Shown here: piece after piece, positions 17,396-26,289 of the stretch
Layout of the letters: each line of letters opens with the position of its first letter
Position numbering within the stretch: the stretch's first letter is position 1
Assembly (NCBI GenBank): GCA_034927285.1
Contig: JAYFQF010000010.1
Location: 1-64,000 of the forward strand
DNA from: JAYFQF01 sp034927285
GTDB taxonomy: Bacteria > Bacillota > Peptococcia > DRI-13 > UBA5745
Length of the DNA stretch: 64,000 nucleotides
Direction of reading: 5' to 3'
Translations under genes and position numbers: made by a program
The notes under the pieces: generated by a model
Seen by the model: the letters and a program-made list of their open reading frames with translations, nothing else
Database searches by the model: none
Told to the model about the DNA's origin: nothing

Positions 17396-17428
17396 ATTAT
17401 GGCAAAGACGCAGGACTTTTCTTACGGC

Positions 17429-17962
17429 CTAGCGGCAAAATTTCTCCACATAAGCCTCCTGGCATTTGCGGATGATTTCTTTAGCCTCGTTTACGTCCTG
17501 AGCTTCGTTAACCACTGTATTTTTTTGTTCCAGATTTTTATATACGGAGAAAAAGTGACGCATTTCGTCAAAAATATGAGCCGGCAGCTGATGGATGCTC
17601 TCATAGCTGTTATAGGCCGGATCATTAAACGGGATAGCGATGATCTTTTCATCCAGTTTGCCGGTATCCTCCATGGTGATCACACCGATGGGATAGCAGC
17701 GCACCAGGCTAAAGGGGTGGATCGGCTCGCTGCAAATCACCAGAACGTCCAAAGGGTCCCCGTCGCCGGCATAGGTACGGGGAATCAGCCCGTAGTTGGC
17801 AGGATAATGAGTGGAAGTATAAAGAATCCGGTCCAGGATCATCTGACCCGTTTCTTTATCCAGTTCATATTTATTCTTGGAGCCTTTGGCAATTTCGATA
17901 ACGGCGATAAAATCCTCGGGGCTGATCCGGGCCGGGCTGATGTCATGCCAGATATTGGACAT
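17429..17962 (-). CDS. ppa: Inorganic pyrophosphatase, family I
   Basis: 177 residues of the soluble family I PPase, which hydrolyses pyrophosphate and drives biosynthetic reactions. Visible: NKYELDKETGQMILDRILYTSTHYPANYGLIP and the metal-binding signature GDGDPLDVLV with the characteristic Asp set. Start at ATG 17962 follows AAAGGAGG; an upstream start at 17998 would overlap the neighbouring gene. It follows ridA by 32 bases on the same strand, so it is probably cotranscribed with the PLP enzyme and RidA. Confidence 0.92.
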   Translation of the reverse strand: MSNIWHDISPARISPEDFIAVIEIAKGSKNKYELDKETGQMILDRILYTSTHYPANYGLIPRTYAGDGDPLDVLVICSEPIHPFSLVRCYPIGVITMEDTGKLDEKIIAIPFNDPAYNSYESIHQLPAHIFDEMRHFFSVYKNLEQKNTVVNEAQDVNEAKEIIRKCQEAYVEKFCR

Positions 17963-17994
17963 GGGGGACCTCCTTTGTTTTAAACGGATTCTTT

Positions 17995-18396
17995 TCATTC
18001 CGGATATTTCCGGGCTACGGCCACCATCTCGATCTCTACCATCATGTCGGGATGGGCCAAAGCGCTGACCTCTACCACCGTGCTGGCGGGCCGGGCGCCG
18101 TTGAAAAACTCCTGACGCAAAGGATTGATTTTCAGCCGGTCTTCCATGTTCCGCAAATAAATCGTCATTTTCAGCACATCCCGGAAGGTGGAGCCTACCA
18201 TAGCCAGTACCTTTTCCAGAGTCTCAAACAAATAACGGGCCTGAGCCTGGCTGTCCCCCGGCGCAAAAATCGTACCGTCAAAATTTCTGGGCGCCGTGCC
18301 GCTGGTAAAGAGCAGCTCGCCATATACCACGGCATCGCAGAAAAGCCCGGGGGTCTTGCCCGGCAGCACCAATTCCATCCTTCGTTTTTCCGTCAT
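17995..18396 (-). CDS. RidA family enamine/imine deaminase
   Basis: 133 residues of the RidA (YjgF/YER057c/UK114) family. These small trimeric proteins hydrolyse reactive 2-aminoacrylate and other enamines produced by PLP enzymes. The motif NPLRQEFFNGARPASTVVEVSAL includes the active-site Arg (ARPAST) of the family. It overlaps the upstream PLP-enzyme gene by 4 bases (ATGA), so the two are translationally coupled; a PLP enzyme that releases an enamine next to its detoxifier makes biochemical sense. Confidence 0.93.
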   Translation of the reverse strand: MTEKRRMELVLPGKTPGLFCDAVVYGELLFTSGTAPRNFDGTIFAPGDSQAQARYLFETLEKVLAMVGSTFRDVLKMTIYLRNMEDRLKINPLRQEFFNGARPASTVVEVSALAHPDMMVEIEMVAVARKYPE

Positions 18397-19451
18397 TCTT
18401 TCCTCTCCTCATCACTGAAGTCTCCCACGATTGCCGGTTCGGCAAAGAGCGAAGCGGAGCCTCCGGTATGCCAGAACAGCACCCGCTGTCCGGGCCGGAT
18501 CTTACCGGTTTTTACCCAGTCCAGCAAACCGGCAAAGGCCTTGGCCGTATATACGGGATCCAGGAAAATTCCTTCCTTCCGGGCCAAAAGCTTCAGCGCC
18601 GCCGTGGACTCCCGGCTGGGAATCTCGTAGCCTTCACCGTAATACTCCCGGGCTACCGTTACGTCCTCCCGGCTCACCCGGACATCCTCCTGGATCCGCT
18701 CCAGCACCTGATTGGCGATTGCGGCCGCCTTATCCTCATAATCCGGACCCTTAGGGCTGCAGCCTACGGAAACGATCTTTTCCTGGCCTGCCGCCAAAGC
18801 CCGGCCGGCCATCAGTCCCGCCAGGGTACCGGCGCTGCCGGTGGAGTGGAAAATGTACTCGAAGGGGGGGATCTCCAAGCTTTCGATCTGGTCCCGCATT
18901 TCCAGGTATCCGGAAGCAAATCCCATGGAGCCGATCCAGTTGGAGCCGCCGATGGGGATTTCCATGCAGCCGTGACCCTGAGCCTCTAATCCGGCAATCT
19001 GCCGCCGGGCCATTTCCAGAGCCCGGGCGTCCGCTTCCTCCTCGGTCTCCCCCGGAAGCATTCTGACCACATGGACCTCAGCCCCTAAAATCGTATCCAG
19101 AAGCATGTTTCCCCTGAGGGACTTCGGATCCGGCTCCACTACCGCCACCAGATAGAGCACCGGTTTCAGTCCGCAGCGGCAGCAGGCCGCCGCCGTTTCC
19201 ATGGCATGATTCGACTGGGTGGCCCCAAAAGTAAAAATATACTCCAGCCCTTTGGCCTTGGCCATGCCCAAAAGGAATTCCAGCTTGCGCATTTTATTTC
19301 CGCCAAAAGCGCTGGGGCCGGTCAGATCGTCTCGTTTCAGCCAGAGTTCGATCCCCAGCTCCCTGGACAGAGTTTCCGCCTTATGCAATGGTGTGGGCCC
19401 CGTCAGCAGAGGTATCCGGGCCTCGTTGGCAAAATAATTAATCGTGGTCAT
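18393..19451 (-). CDS. PLP-dependent D-cysteine desulfhydrase / ACC deaminase family enzyme
   Basis: 352 residues, fold type II PLP enzyme. GPSAFGGNKMRKLEFL carries the Schiff-base lysine (about Lys53); TFGATQSNHAMETAAACC and HSTGSAGTLAGLMAG are the substrate and phosphate-binding loops of D-cysteine desulfhydrase and 1-aminocyclopropane-1-carboxylate deaminase. Members release pyruvate and ammonia through an enamine. D-cysteine is a likely substrate but other D-amino acids are possible. Start at ATG 19451 after AAAGGGTG; 48 upstream in-frame codons lack homology. First gene of the PLP enzyme-ridA-ppa unit. Confidence 0.85.
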   Translation of the reverse strand: MTTINYFANEARIPLLTGPTPLHKAETLSRELGIELWLKRDDLTGPSAFGGNKMRKLEFLLGMAKAKGLEYIFTFGATQSNHAMETAAACCRCGLKPVLYLVAVVEPDPKSLRGNMLLDTILGAEVHVVRMLPGETEEEADARALEMARRQIAGLEAQGHGCMEIPIGGSNWIGSMGFASGYLEMRDQIESLEIPPFEYIFHSTGSAGTLAGLMAGRALAAGQEKIVSVGCSPKGPDYEDKAAAIANQVLERIQEDVRVSREDVTVAREYYGEGYEIPSRESTAALKLLARKEGIFLDPVYTAKAFAGLLDWVKTGKIRPGQRVLFWHTGGSASLFAEPAIVGDFSDEERKE

Positions 19452-19700
19452 CCAATCACCCTTTCCTGTTTCCACGGCCGTTAGACGGCAGAATGTTGCT
19501 TTTATTGTATTGCATCTGAAAACCGAATTCAAGCAAAGAAAATGCGGCGCCGGCGCCGGCGATAAACAGCGGGCCGTGCGACTGCCGGAAAACAAAGAGC
19601 CGGCCGCGTTTGAATCCGAAATTCATGATATAATAAGCTTAAGTTTGTCCTAAAATACGGCCGCCCGGCTTTTTCCGGCGGCCATGAGGAGATGGAGATT

Positions 19701-21095
19701 ATGGAAAGAGTCGAAATGAAAACCCTGTTTGCCGATGTCCGTCCATATCTGGATAAGGAAATCACCGTTTGCGGCTGGATCAAAACCATGCGTAACTCCA
19801 AGGCTTTAAGCTTTATTGAGTTAAACGACGGCTCCTGCTTCCGGAACCTCCAGGTGATCCTGGAGGAATCCAAAGTAAACGACTATGAGGAGATCGCCCG
19901 CCAAAACGTTGGCGCCGCCCTTTGCATCAAGGGCGGGATCCTGCCGACTCCGGAGGCCAAGCAGCCCTTCGAACTCCATGCCCGGGAAATCACCGTGGAA
20001 GGGGTCTCCAGTCCGGACTATCCTTTGCAGAAAAAGCGTCATTCCCTGGAATACCTGCGCACCATCCAGCATCTCAGGCCCCGGACCAACACCTTCAGCG
20101 CCGTCTTTCGTGTGCGCTCCGTGGCCGCTTACGCTATCCATAAATTCTTCAACGAGCAGGGCTTCTATTATATAAACACCCCCATCATCACCGGCAGCGA
20201 CTGCGAAGGGGCCGGCGAGATGTTCCGGGTCACCACCCTGGACGCCGCCAAGCCGCCCCGGAATGAAGCCGGCGCCGTGGATTACCGCCAGGACTTTTTC
20301 GGCAAAGCCGCCAACCTGACCGTCTCCGGCCAGTTGAACGCCGAATGCATGGCCCTGGCCTTTTCCAAGGTCTACACCTTCGGTCCCACCTTCCGGGCGG
20401 AAAATTCCAACACGCCCCGGCATGCCGCCGAGTTCTGGATGATCGAGCCGGAAATCGCCTTTGCCGACCTGGCCGACGACATGAAACTGGCTGAGGCCAT
20501 GATTAAATATGTGCTGAATTACATCATGAAGGAATGCTCGGAGGAAATCGATTTCTTCAACAGCTTCATGGATAAAGGGCTCATTGAGCGGCTTACCAAT
20601 ATCGTCGAATCGGAATTTACCCATGTTACCTATACTCAGGCGGTGGAGCTCCTGAAAAAGGTCAAAGACCGTTTCGAATACCCGGTGTCCTGGGGCATGG
20701 ACCTGCAGACGGAGCACGAGCGCTATCTGACCGAGCAGGTCTTCGGCAAGCCGGTTTTTGTCACCGACTATCCCAAGGAGATCAAGGCCTTCTATATGCG
20801 TATGAACGACGACGGCCAAACCGTGGCGGCCATGGACCTTTTGGTGCCCGGCGTAGGCGAGATCATCGGCGGTTCCCAAAGGGAGGAACGGCTGGAGGTC
20901 CTGACCGCCCGGATGAAAGAACTGGGCCTGAAGGAAGAAGACTACTGGTGGTACCTGGACCTTCGCCGCTTTGGCGGAGCCCGTCACGCCGGTTTCGGAC
21001 TGGGGTTTGAACGGCTGATCATGTATATTACCGGCATCTCAAACATTCGCGACGTTCTGCCCTTCCCCAGAACCACAGGATCGGCGGACTTTTAA
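19701..21095 (+). CDS. asnS: Asparaginyl-tRNA synthetase
   Basis: 464-residue class II synthetase that charges tRNA-Asn. N-terminal OB-fold anticodon domain (ITVCGWIKTMRNSKALSFIE), then the catalytic domain with motif 2 TFRAENSNTPRHAAEFWM and motif 3 GFGLGFERLIMYITG. The NTPRH sequence and overall length fit AsnRS rather than AspRS. GAGGAG directly abuts an ATG at 19692, so the ATG at 19701, nine bases further, is the better start. The gene stands alone with the ThrE-type exporter 150 bases downstream. Confidence 0.95.
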   Translation: MERVEMKTLFADVRPYLDKEITVCGWIKTMRNSKALSFIELNDGSCFRNLQVILEESKVNDYEEIARQNVGAALCIKGGILPTPEAKQPFELHAREITVEGVSSPDYPLQKKRHSLEYLRTIQHLRPRTNTFSAVFRVRSVAAYAIHKFFNEQGFYYINTPIITGSDCEGAGEMFRVTTLDAAKPPRNEAGAVDYRQDFFGKAANLTVSGQLNAECMALAFSKVYTFGPTFRAENSNTPRHAAEFWMIEPEIAFADLADDMKLAEAMIKYVLNYIMKECSEEIDFFNSFMDKGLIERLTNIVESEFTHVTYTQAVELLKKVKDRFEYPVSWGMDLQTEHERYLTEQVFGKPVFVTDYPKEIKAFYMRMNDDGQTVAAMDLLVPGVGEIIGGSQREERLEVLTARMKELGLKEEDYWWYLDLRRFGGARHAGFGLGFERLIMYITGISNIRDVLPFPRTTGSADF

Positions 21096-21245
21096 AAATT
21101 CCCTCAGGACCGGACAGGATCAGGCGCCATCCATTAATAAGAGCGTCCATTGATAAGGAGCGGCCATGACAGAAAAAGGGATCGCCGGCGGCCCGGGGAA
21201 GCACGGCATGAAACGAAAACTGCAAAAAGCAAAGAGGCTGATTTG

Positions 21246-22628
21246 ATGAGTCAGGATAAAGTTTGCCAGGACCCGCTTTCCATCACTTACCGCTGCAGTC
21301 TTTTGAACGCCATCACTACCGTGGCTTTCGGCCTTCTGGAAAACGGCGCGGAAATCTACCGGGTGGAAGATTCCACTCAGCGGATGTTCGCGGCTTACGG
21401 CCGGCCTGATGCGGATATTTTCGCCATTCCCGGCAGCATCATTATCACCATTTATGACGAGGAAGGGCGGCCCTGGACCAAAACCCGCCGGGTGCTGCGC
21501 CGTTCCAACGACTTCGACAAGCTGACACGGATCAATGAATTGTGCCGCTATATCTGCCGGGAAAAACCCAGCTGTGACGAGATTCTGCGCCGCTATGAAG
21601 AGATCAACCTCCGGCCCGCTTACCGCTTTCCTGTCCGCCTGCTGGCGGTGGCATTGGTCTCCTTTGGCTTTGCCCTGGTCTTTAAGGGGAGCTTGGGAGA
21701 CGCCGCGGCTGCCGGCCTGATCGGCCTGGCGGCGATGCTCTTGATCCAGTTTATGGACAGCTTCAAGACCAACAATGTATTTACCACCATTGCCGCCAGC
21801 GGGCTGATCATGGCCCTGGCCCTCTTTGCCGAGCATGTCGGGCTGGCCCAAAGCCCCGACCTGGTGGCCATCAGCGTCTTGATGAACCTGGTGCCCGGCA
21901 GCCTGCTGACTTATGCCATCCGGGACGTTATCGCCGGAGACCTTCTGTCCGGCGTCACCCGCCTGGCAGAGGCCTTTTTGGTGGCAACGGCCATCGCGGT
22001 GGGCGCCGGCCTGGCTCTGTATACCTTGTCCGGGTTTTTCGGCAGCGGGCTCCTGGCGCCGGCTTTATCGGAACTGGCCGCCCCGGAATCGGCTGCCGGC
22101 AAAACACCGGAAGTTATCCGGGCAGTTTCCGACTCATTTTCCCTGCCCCTGGAAATCGGCCTTTCCGGCCTTTATGCGTTCATCGCCTGCTTCGGCTTCT
22201 CCCTGGTCTACAATCTCCGGGGCAAAATGCTGGTGCTGGCTCCTTTGGGCGCTGTCTTAAGCTGGCTGGTTTACAGCTATGTAGGCTTTCCGGGCGGAGA
22301 CCTGATCCAATATTTTCTGGGCGCCTTGGCCCTTTCCATCTACGCCGAGGCCATGGCCCGGCTGGAAAAGGTACCGGTGACCGTAGTTATGCTGATCTCC
22401 CTTTTGCCTTTGGTGCCGGGCGGCGGCATCTACTACACAATGGAGCACTGCATCCGTGGGGAAACGGAACTGTTTTTGTCTACCGGCATCCATACCCTGG
22501 CCATTGCCGGCACTCTGGCCTTGGGCATCCTCTTTGTCAGCACCATCGTCCGTCTTTGGAGCCAGATCCTCCAGCGCCGGCGCCGGCCTCAAACCGAAGG
22601 TCAGGGGCACCACGGCCCTCAGGCTTAA
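21246..22628 (+). CDS. Threonine/serine exporter family protein (ThrE, fused form)
   Basis: 460 residues. The N-terminal half is the DUF1212 (ThrE) domain: a cytoplasmic start with GLLENGAEIYRVEDSTQRM followed by five membrane segments. The C-terminal half is the second ThrE domain with AEAMARLEKVPVTVVMLISLLPLVPGG. In many Firmicutes these two are separate genes; here they form one polypeptide as in Corynebacterium ThrE. Probable proton-driven efflux of serine/threonine or small metabolites. Start at ATG 21246 after AAAGAGG. A serine theme (serA, serS) lies about 40 kb away, without obvious linkage. Confidence 0.88.
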   Translation: MSQDKVCQDPLSITYRCSLLNAITTVAFGLLENGAEIYRVEDSTQRMFAAYGRPDADIFAIPGSIIITIYDEEGRPWTKTRRVLRRSNDFDKLTRINELCRYICREKPSCDEILRRYEEINLRPAYRFPVRLLAVALVSFGFALVFKGSLGDAAAAGLIGLAAMLLIQFMDSFKTNNVFTTIAASGLIMALALFAEHVGLAQSPDLVAISVLMNLVPGSLLTYAIRDVIAGDLLSGVTRLAEAFLVATAIAVGAGLALYTLSGFFGSGLLAPALSELAAPESAAGKTPEVIRAVSDSFSLPLEIGLSGLYAFIACFGFSLVYNLRGKMLVLAPLGAVLSWLVYSYVGFPGGDLIQYFLGALALSIYAEAMARLEKVPVTVVMLISLLPLVPGGGIYYTMEHCIRGETELFLSTGIHTLAIAGTLALGILFVSTIVRLWSQILQRRRRPQTEGQGHHGPQA

Positions 22629-22705
22629 GGCCAGGCCCACGCCTAAGATCAACGCCCCTCAGGCTTAAGATCAGCCCCTCAGTTTAAGGCCACGCCCTCA
22701 GCTTC
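22612..22705. repeat. Degenerate short direct repeats after the ThrE-type gene
   Basis: About four copies of a unit close to CCCTCAGGCTTAAGRYCA (starts near 22615, 22655, 22676 and 22690) begin inside the last codons of the exporter gene and continue past its stop. Copies diverge by several bases each. Confidence 0.5.
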
Positions 22706-22751
22706 TCCAGATCAGCGCTCCGGCCGGAGTGCTTAAAAGGTCCGGCTTAAA

Positions 22752-22773
22752 CCAAAAAAGGCTTCGCCTTTCA
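22752..22773 (-). terminator. Probable terminator of the DUF368 gene
   Basis: Minus strand: AAAGGC-GAA-GCCTTT followed by TTTGG, a short stem with a T-run. A second hairpin (CCATCAG/CTGATGG, 22785-22816) lies just before it. Distance from the stop at 22980 is about 200 bases. Confidence 0.45.
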
Positions 22774-22979
22774 GAGTTGACCTCCCATCAGTCAGATTGT
22801 TAAGTCTGCCTGATGGCGGGCCAGTTCAGATTGGCGAAGTCTTTCTCTTTGTCTGCGGCAGACCCGGGCCGGCGGCCCGGGAAAACCCTTTTTTTCCCAG
22901 AAAAATATTACAGTTCCCTCCGGCGGCCTTTTTTCCGGCGGCTTCTTTTTTGGCCCTCGGGTTTATCCTTTCTCCGGCT

Positions 22980-23798
22980 TCAGGCGGCGGCGGACAGCCT
23001 CAGGATAATGCCGAAGCCCGCCAGAAACATCAAGGGACAGCTCAGCAGCCCCGCCCCCGAAGGCAGGCCGGGAAAGAGGGAAGCCGCGGAGCCCAGAAGA
23101 AATCCCAGGATAATCAGATAGGTAGCCTGGGGAAACCGGGTCATGGCTTTCTCCAGGAGCCGGGTGGTGAGCACCACCCCCAGAAATACCCCCAAACCCA
23201 AAGGGCAAAGCAAAGAAAAATCCGGTCGGCCCACGGCCGTCATCACCTGATCATAAAGTCCCATCACCAAAAGCATATAGGAGACGCTGATCCCCGGCAG
23301 GACCAACGCTACGGCGGCGATGACGCCGGCCAGCAAAAGCCTGATCTGCCCAGCCCAGGACGCACCGGTAAAAACCGGCGGGACTGCCGCCCCCTCTGGC
23401 GTCACCGGTAAAAGTCCCAGCAGTCCGACAACGGCCAGCCCCAGTAAAGGGTAAATCACGGCGCCCCAACTGAAGCGGCACACCCGGGCCTGCCGGAAAA
23501 CCAAGGGAACGCTGCCGGCGGCGGCGCCGATAAAAAAGTACCGCATCGGCAGAGGGTGGATTTCGATTAATTTCAATAAAGGCCGGGCAAACAGCCCCAG
23601 CCCCACAAGGGCCCCCAGGGCGAACAGCCCCAGAAAGGCCGCGTTTCCCCGGACATCCCGGAAAAAAGTACTGACGGCGCTGATCAGCCGGTTGTAAATG
23701 CCTAAAATCATGGCCATGGAACCGCCGCTGACCCCGGGAACCAGCATGGAGCCGCCTACGCACAGGCCTTTCAATAGCGTTTTTCCCCGTTCGTTCAT
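22980..23798 (-). CDS. DUF368 membrane protein (PopT-type undecaprenyl phosphate translocase family)
   Basis: 272 residues with about eight transmembrane helices. The paired motifs VPGVSGGSMAMILGIY near the N-terminus and VLPGISVSYMLLVMGLYDQ in the middle define DUF368. Members have been shown to recycle undecaprenyl phosphate across the membrane for cell-wall synthesis, alongside DedA proteins. Start at ATG 23798 after CGGGGGGAAAAG; a GTG 15 bases upstream overlaps the ribosome binding site. The gene appears to be transcribed alone. Confidence 0.88.
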   Translation of the reverse strand: MNERGKTLLKGLCVGGSMLVPGVSGGSMAMILGIYNRLISAVSTFFRDVRGNAAFLGLFALGALVGLGLFARPLLKLIEIHPLPMRYFFIGAAAGSVPLVFRQARVCRFSWGAVIYPLLGLAVVGLLGLLPVTPEGAAVPPVFTGASWAGQIRLLLAGVIAAVALVLPGISVSYMLLVMGLYDQVMTAVGRPDFSLLCPLGLGVFLGVVLTTRLLEKAMTRFPQATYLIILGFLLGSAASLFPGLPSGAGLLSCPLMFLAGFGIILRLSAAA

Positions 23799-24087
23799 CT
23801 TTTCCCCCCGCACAGAGTCTTACTTACCGGTCCGCCAGCCCGCTTCAGGCTTTCCCGCAAAGAAGCACGGCCGGCGCCGTTCTATTGCCTATTCTATGCC
23901 GGCCCTTCGTAAGATAACCTTCCCTCTGCGGGAGTCAGCCTTCCATCCCGGAGTTATATTTCACCTGCCGAGGAATCTCCCAGCTGCCGAGTATATTCCC
24001 GCTGCCGGAAGTATATTTCCGTCCGGCGCCGGCCAATTTTTGCCCCGGGACAGTGGGGCAAGGACCGGTTTCCGCCGGCGATGCAGG

Positions 24088-24798
24088 CTACAGTTCCTCC
24101 TCCGTCATCCGGTAGCCTACGCCCATCTCAGTCTGAATATAGCGGGGCTCCGCGGGGTTTTCTTCCAGCTTCCTGCGGATATTGGCCATATTTACCCGCA
24201 GGATCTTATTGTCCTCAGCGGCGGCATAGGGCCCCCAAACCTCCCGCATCAGCTGGTCATAAGTCAATACGCGGCCGGGCTGGCGGGCCAAAAGCTCCAC
24301 GATGCGATATTCGTTTTGCGTCAGATGGACATTCTTAGCTCCCAGGCTCACCTGATGGCCGATAAAATCAATGAAAAGCTCCCCGACACGATAACCCCCG
24401 GCCACGGTATCCGCCGTTTCACCGGTACGCCGGCTGTTGCGCAGAGCGGCACGGATCCTGGCCAAAAGCTCCGAGGTGCCAAAGGGCTTAGTAATATAAT
24501 CATCGGCCCCCAGGTCCAGGGCTTCCACCTTCTCCTTTTCCCGGCCCCGGGCGGATACGATCAGTACCGGCCGGCTGCACCACTCCCTGAGCTTTTTCAG
24601 GACTTCCATTCCGTCCATATCGGGCAGCCCCAGATCCAGCAATATGGCATCGGGCTGATGAGAAGCGGCCATCAAAAGCGCCTGCTGACCGGTCCTGGCC
24701 AAAAGAGGCGCGTAATCGTTGGCGGCCAGAATTGTGGACAGCACACGGGCGATGGCTTCCTCATCTTCAATGATCAGGATTTTTTCATTTACGGCCAT
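24088..24798 (-). CDS. KdpE-like OmpR-family response regulator
   Basis: 236 residues. Receiver domain (ILIIEDEEAIARVL; phosphoacceptor in AILLDLGLPDMDG; switch Lys in YITKPF) and a winged-helix DNA-binding domain ending PRYIQTEMGVGYRM, a C-terminus very typical of KdpE, the regulator of the Kdp potassium pump. Neither a KdpD kinase nor kdpABC genes are in the window, so it is an orphan here; the 600 bases upstream hold no kinase. GGAGG lies upstream of the ATG. Confidence 0.88.
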   Translation of the reverse strand: MAVNEKILIIEDEEAIARVLSTILAANDYAPLLARTGQQALLMAASHQPDAILLDLGLPDMDGMEVLKKLREWCSRPVLIVSARGREKEKVEALDLGADDYITKPFGTSELLARIRAALRNSRRTGETADTVAGGYRVGELFIDFIGHQVSLGAKNVHLTQNEYRIVELLARQPGRVLTYDQLMREVWGPYAAAEDNKILRVNMANIRRKLEENPAEPRYIQTEMGVGYRMTEEEL

Positions 24799-25459
24799 TA
24801 TCTATTCCTCCATTGAAAGACAAATTTAAAGCACGCACCGTCGCCAGCCTGAATTTTCTCCGTTCAGGACCGCTTTTGGCTCCCAGGGTCCGCCGCAGAT
24901 ATCCAAAAGCCGGCCCCGGCGTCCAAGGAAGCCGGAGTTAATCCCCTTTGCCGGGTTCCCGGCACCGGGATTGACAGGAAAAAAACAGTCGGCTCCGATG
25001 ACGGCGGTCACCGAAGCCAAAAGCCCCAGAGCAACCATTATTAAGGAAATCAGCGGAAGTTTCCTTTGGGATCAGGGGGAGCCCCTTGTCTTGAACAGTC
25101 GGACGGCAGGTCCAGACATCCGGCTGCCGCCTCAGGTAAATCCAGGCCGCTAAAACAAGGGGATTCCTAAAAGCCGGCTGCCCCGGCAATCAAAGGAAAA
25201 AGGCCGCGGGCCGGCAAGACGGTGCCCAACAGCCTTCGCAGCCTTCGTCGCGATTTCAGCAGCCAGTATTTATGGCCTTCTTCCGGCGGCTTCGCCCTCT
25301 TTTCCACCAGTATAAGCGAAAAGGCTCCTCTCGCCTACTTTTTTAGAGTTAAGAAAGCGCTAAGAAACTTTCCGAGGCCAGACGGCAGGTATCTGTGCGA
25401 TTTATTAGTCAAATCAATTAAATATAACAGGTTTTTGTCATATCTTCTTAAAATTTTCA
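24799..25459. other. Gene-free stretch between the KdpE-like gene and feoA
   Basis: About 660 bases. Short open frames exist on both strands but none has a good start site or recognisable product. GC-rich on the left, AT-rich from about 25380 where the feo promoter begins. Confidence 0.4.
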
Positions 25460-25488
25460 TTGACAGCAGCGCAAAAATCGCTTACACT
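25460..25488 (+). promoter_or_regulatory. feo operon promoter
   Basis: TTGACA at 25460-25465, 17-base spacer and TACACT at 25483-25488. The predicted start at about 25495 lies immediately before the first palindrome, an arrangement suited to repression. Confidence 0.75.
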
Positions 25489-25500
25489 TCAATCAGAGGG

Positions 25501-25516
25501 GTTAGCAAATGCTAAC
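25501..25516. promoter_or_regulatory. feo palindrome 1 (candidate metalloregulator operator)
   Basis: GTTAGCAAATGCTAAC, a perfect 6-4-6 palindrome directly downstream of the predicted feo transcription start. It shares GTTAGS-N4-SCTAAC with two further sites and recalls the DtxR/IdeR half-site (TTAGG...CCTAA). Confidence 0.7.
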
Positions 25517-25534
25517 CATCTTTTTCAGCGCGTG

Positions 25535-25550
25535 GTTAGGATGGCCTAAC
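25535..25550. promoter_or_regulatory. feo palindrome 2
   Basis: GTTAGGATGGCCTAAC, same 6-4-6 architecture, 34 bases (about three helix turns) after palindrome 1, in the untranslated leader of feoA. Confidence 0.7.
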
Positions 25551-25618
25551 TATCATGAGTGCCGGAGCCGGGATATCGACGGCCGCCAATCCAAGGAAAA
25601 ACAAAGGAGATGTTCGTT

Positions 25619-25831
25619 ATGCCCCTTAGCATGTTACGGCCTGGGGAAACCTATCGAATCCGGAAAATCCGGGGTGAAGGTCCCGTAAAAAAACATTTGT
25701 CGGATTTGGGCTTTGTCGAAGGAGAAGCCGTTACTTTATTGTCGGATCTGGCCGGCAACCTGATTGTGACGATCAAGGACAGCCGCATCGCCTTGGACAA
25801 GGACCTGGCTAAGCTGATTTCCGTAGCCTGA
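25619..25831 (+). CDS. feoA: FeoA family protein (first copy)
   Basis: 70 residues, a complete SH3-like FeoA domain (MPLSMLRPGETYRI, then RKIRGEGPVKKHLSDLGF). FeoA proteins assist or regulate the ferrous iron transporter FeoB, probably by contacting its cytoplasmic domain. AAAGGAG is nine bases before ATG 25619; an ATG at 25610 is too close to it. It is the first gene of feoA-feoA-feoB-Cys-rich protein. Confidence 0.92.
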   Translation: MPLSMLRPGETYRIRKIRGEGPVKKHLSDLGFVEGEAVTLLSDLAGNLIVTIKDSRIALDKDLAKLISVA

Positions 25832-25930
25832 GGGCAAACTCCTGAAAAGGATGTTCCGCAGACCGGAAAGCGCTTTCCGCCTTTGTGCTTTGAAGGCTGC
25901 GATTCATATAGCAGAAAGGAAGATGATATT

Positions 25931-26152
25931 ATGCGTACATTAAAAGAGTTGCCTGTAGGCGAAGAAGCCACCGTTTTACGTCTGCATGGCCAGGGTCCGG
26001 TACGTCGCCGCATCATGGATATGGGGCTGACTAAAGGAACAAAGGTTCTGATGCAGAAAGTGGCGCCCTTGGGCGATCCTCTGGAAATCAAGGTCAGAGG
26101 TTATGAATTGTCTCTGCGCAAAGCCGACGCCGAAGCAATCGAGATTCAATAA
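25931..26152 (+). CDS. feoA: FeoA family protein (second copy)
   Basis: 73 residues, also one FeoA domain (LPVGEEATVLRLHGQGPVRR, then IMDMGLTKGTKVLM and LEIKVRGYELSLRKADAEAI). It matches the typical FeoA consensus better than the first copy. AAAGGAAG precedes ATG 25931. Two separate FeoA genes ahead of feoB are common in Clostridia and may give a heteromeric partner. Confidence 0.93.
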   Translation: MRTLKELPVGEEATVLRLHGQGPVRRRIMDMGLTKGTKVLMQKVAPLGDPLEIKVRGYELSLRKADAEAIEIQ

Positions 26153-26235
26153 GAGCTATTTTTATATGAGCTATTTCCCGGGAAATAGTCAAATAAACAG
26201 GCAGACTGCAGGGTCTGCATTTATTTGAAGCCCAT

Positions 26236-26251
26236 GTTAGCTACAGCTAAC
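26236..26251. promoter_or_regulatory. feo palindrome 3, in front of feoB
   Basis: GTTAGCTACAGCTAAC, the third 6-4-6 palindrome, 39 bases before the feoB start. It suggests an internal, co-regulated promoter or a repressor roadblock for feoB. Confidence 0.65.
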
Positions 26252-26289
26252 GCCGTAAAATGTCGTGGAAGTATATAAAGGAGGACCTT

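Noticed and set aside
19821..20987. 388-codon minus-strand open frame
   Set aside because: Antisense to asnS, with no start signal and no homology.
22612..22705. CRISPR-like array
   Set aside because: Repeats are short, degenerate and adjacent without uniform spacers; no cas genes nearby.
23698..24816. 372-codon plus-strand open frame
   Set aside because: Antisense to the KdpE-like regulator and DUF368 gene starts; low-complexity translation with no start signal.
24826..25189. Possible remnant of a sensor kinase upstream of the KdpE-like gene
   Set aside because: Short open frames have one hydrophobic stretch but no kinase or KdpD motif; evidence is too thin for a pseudogene call.
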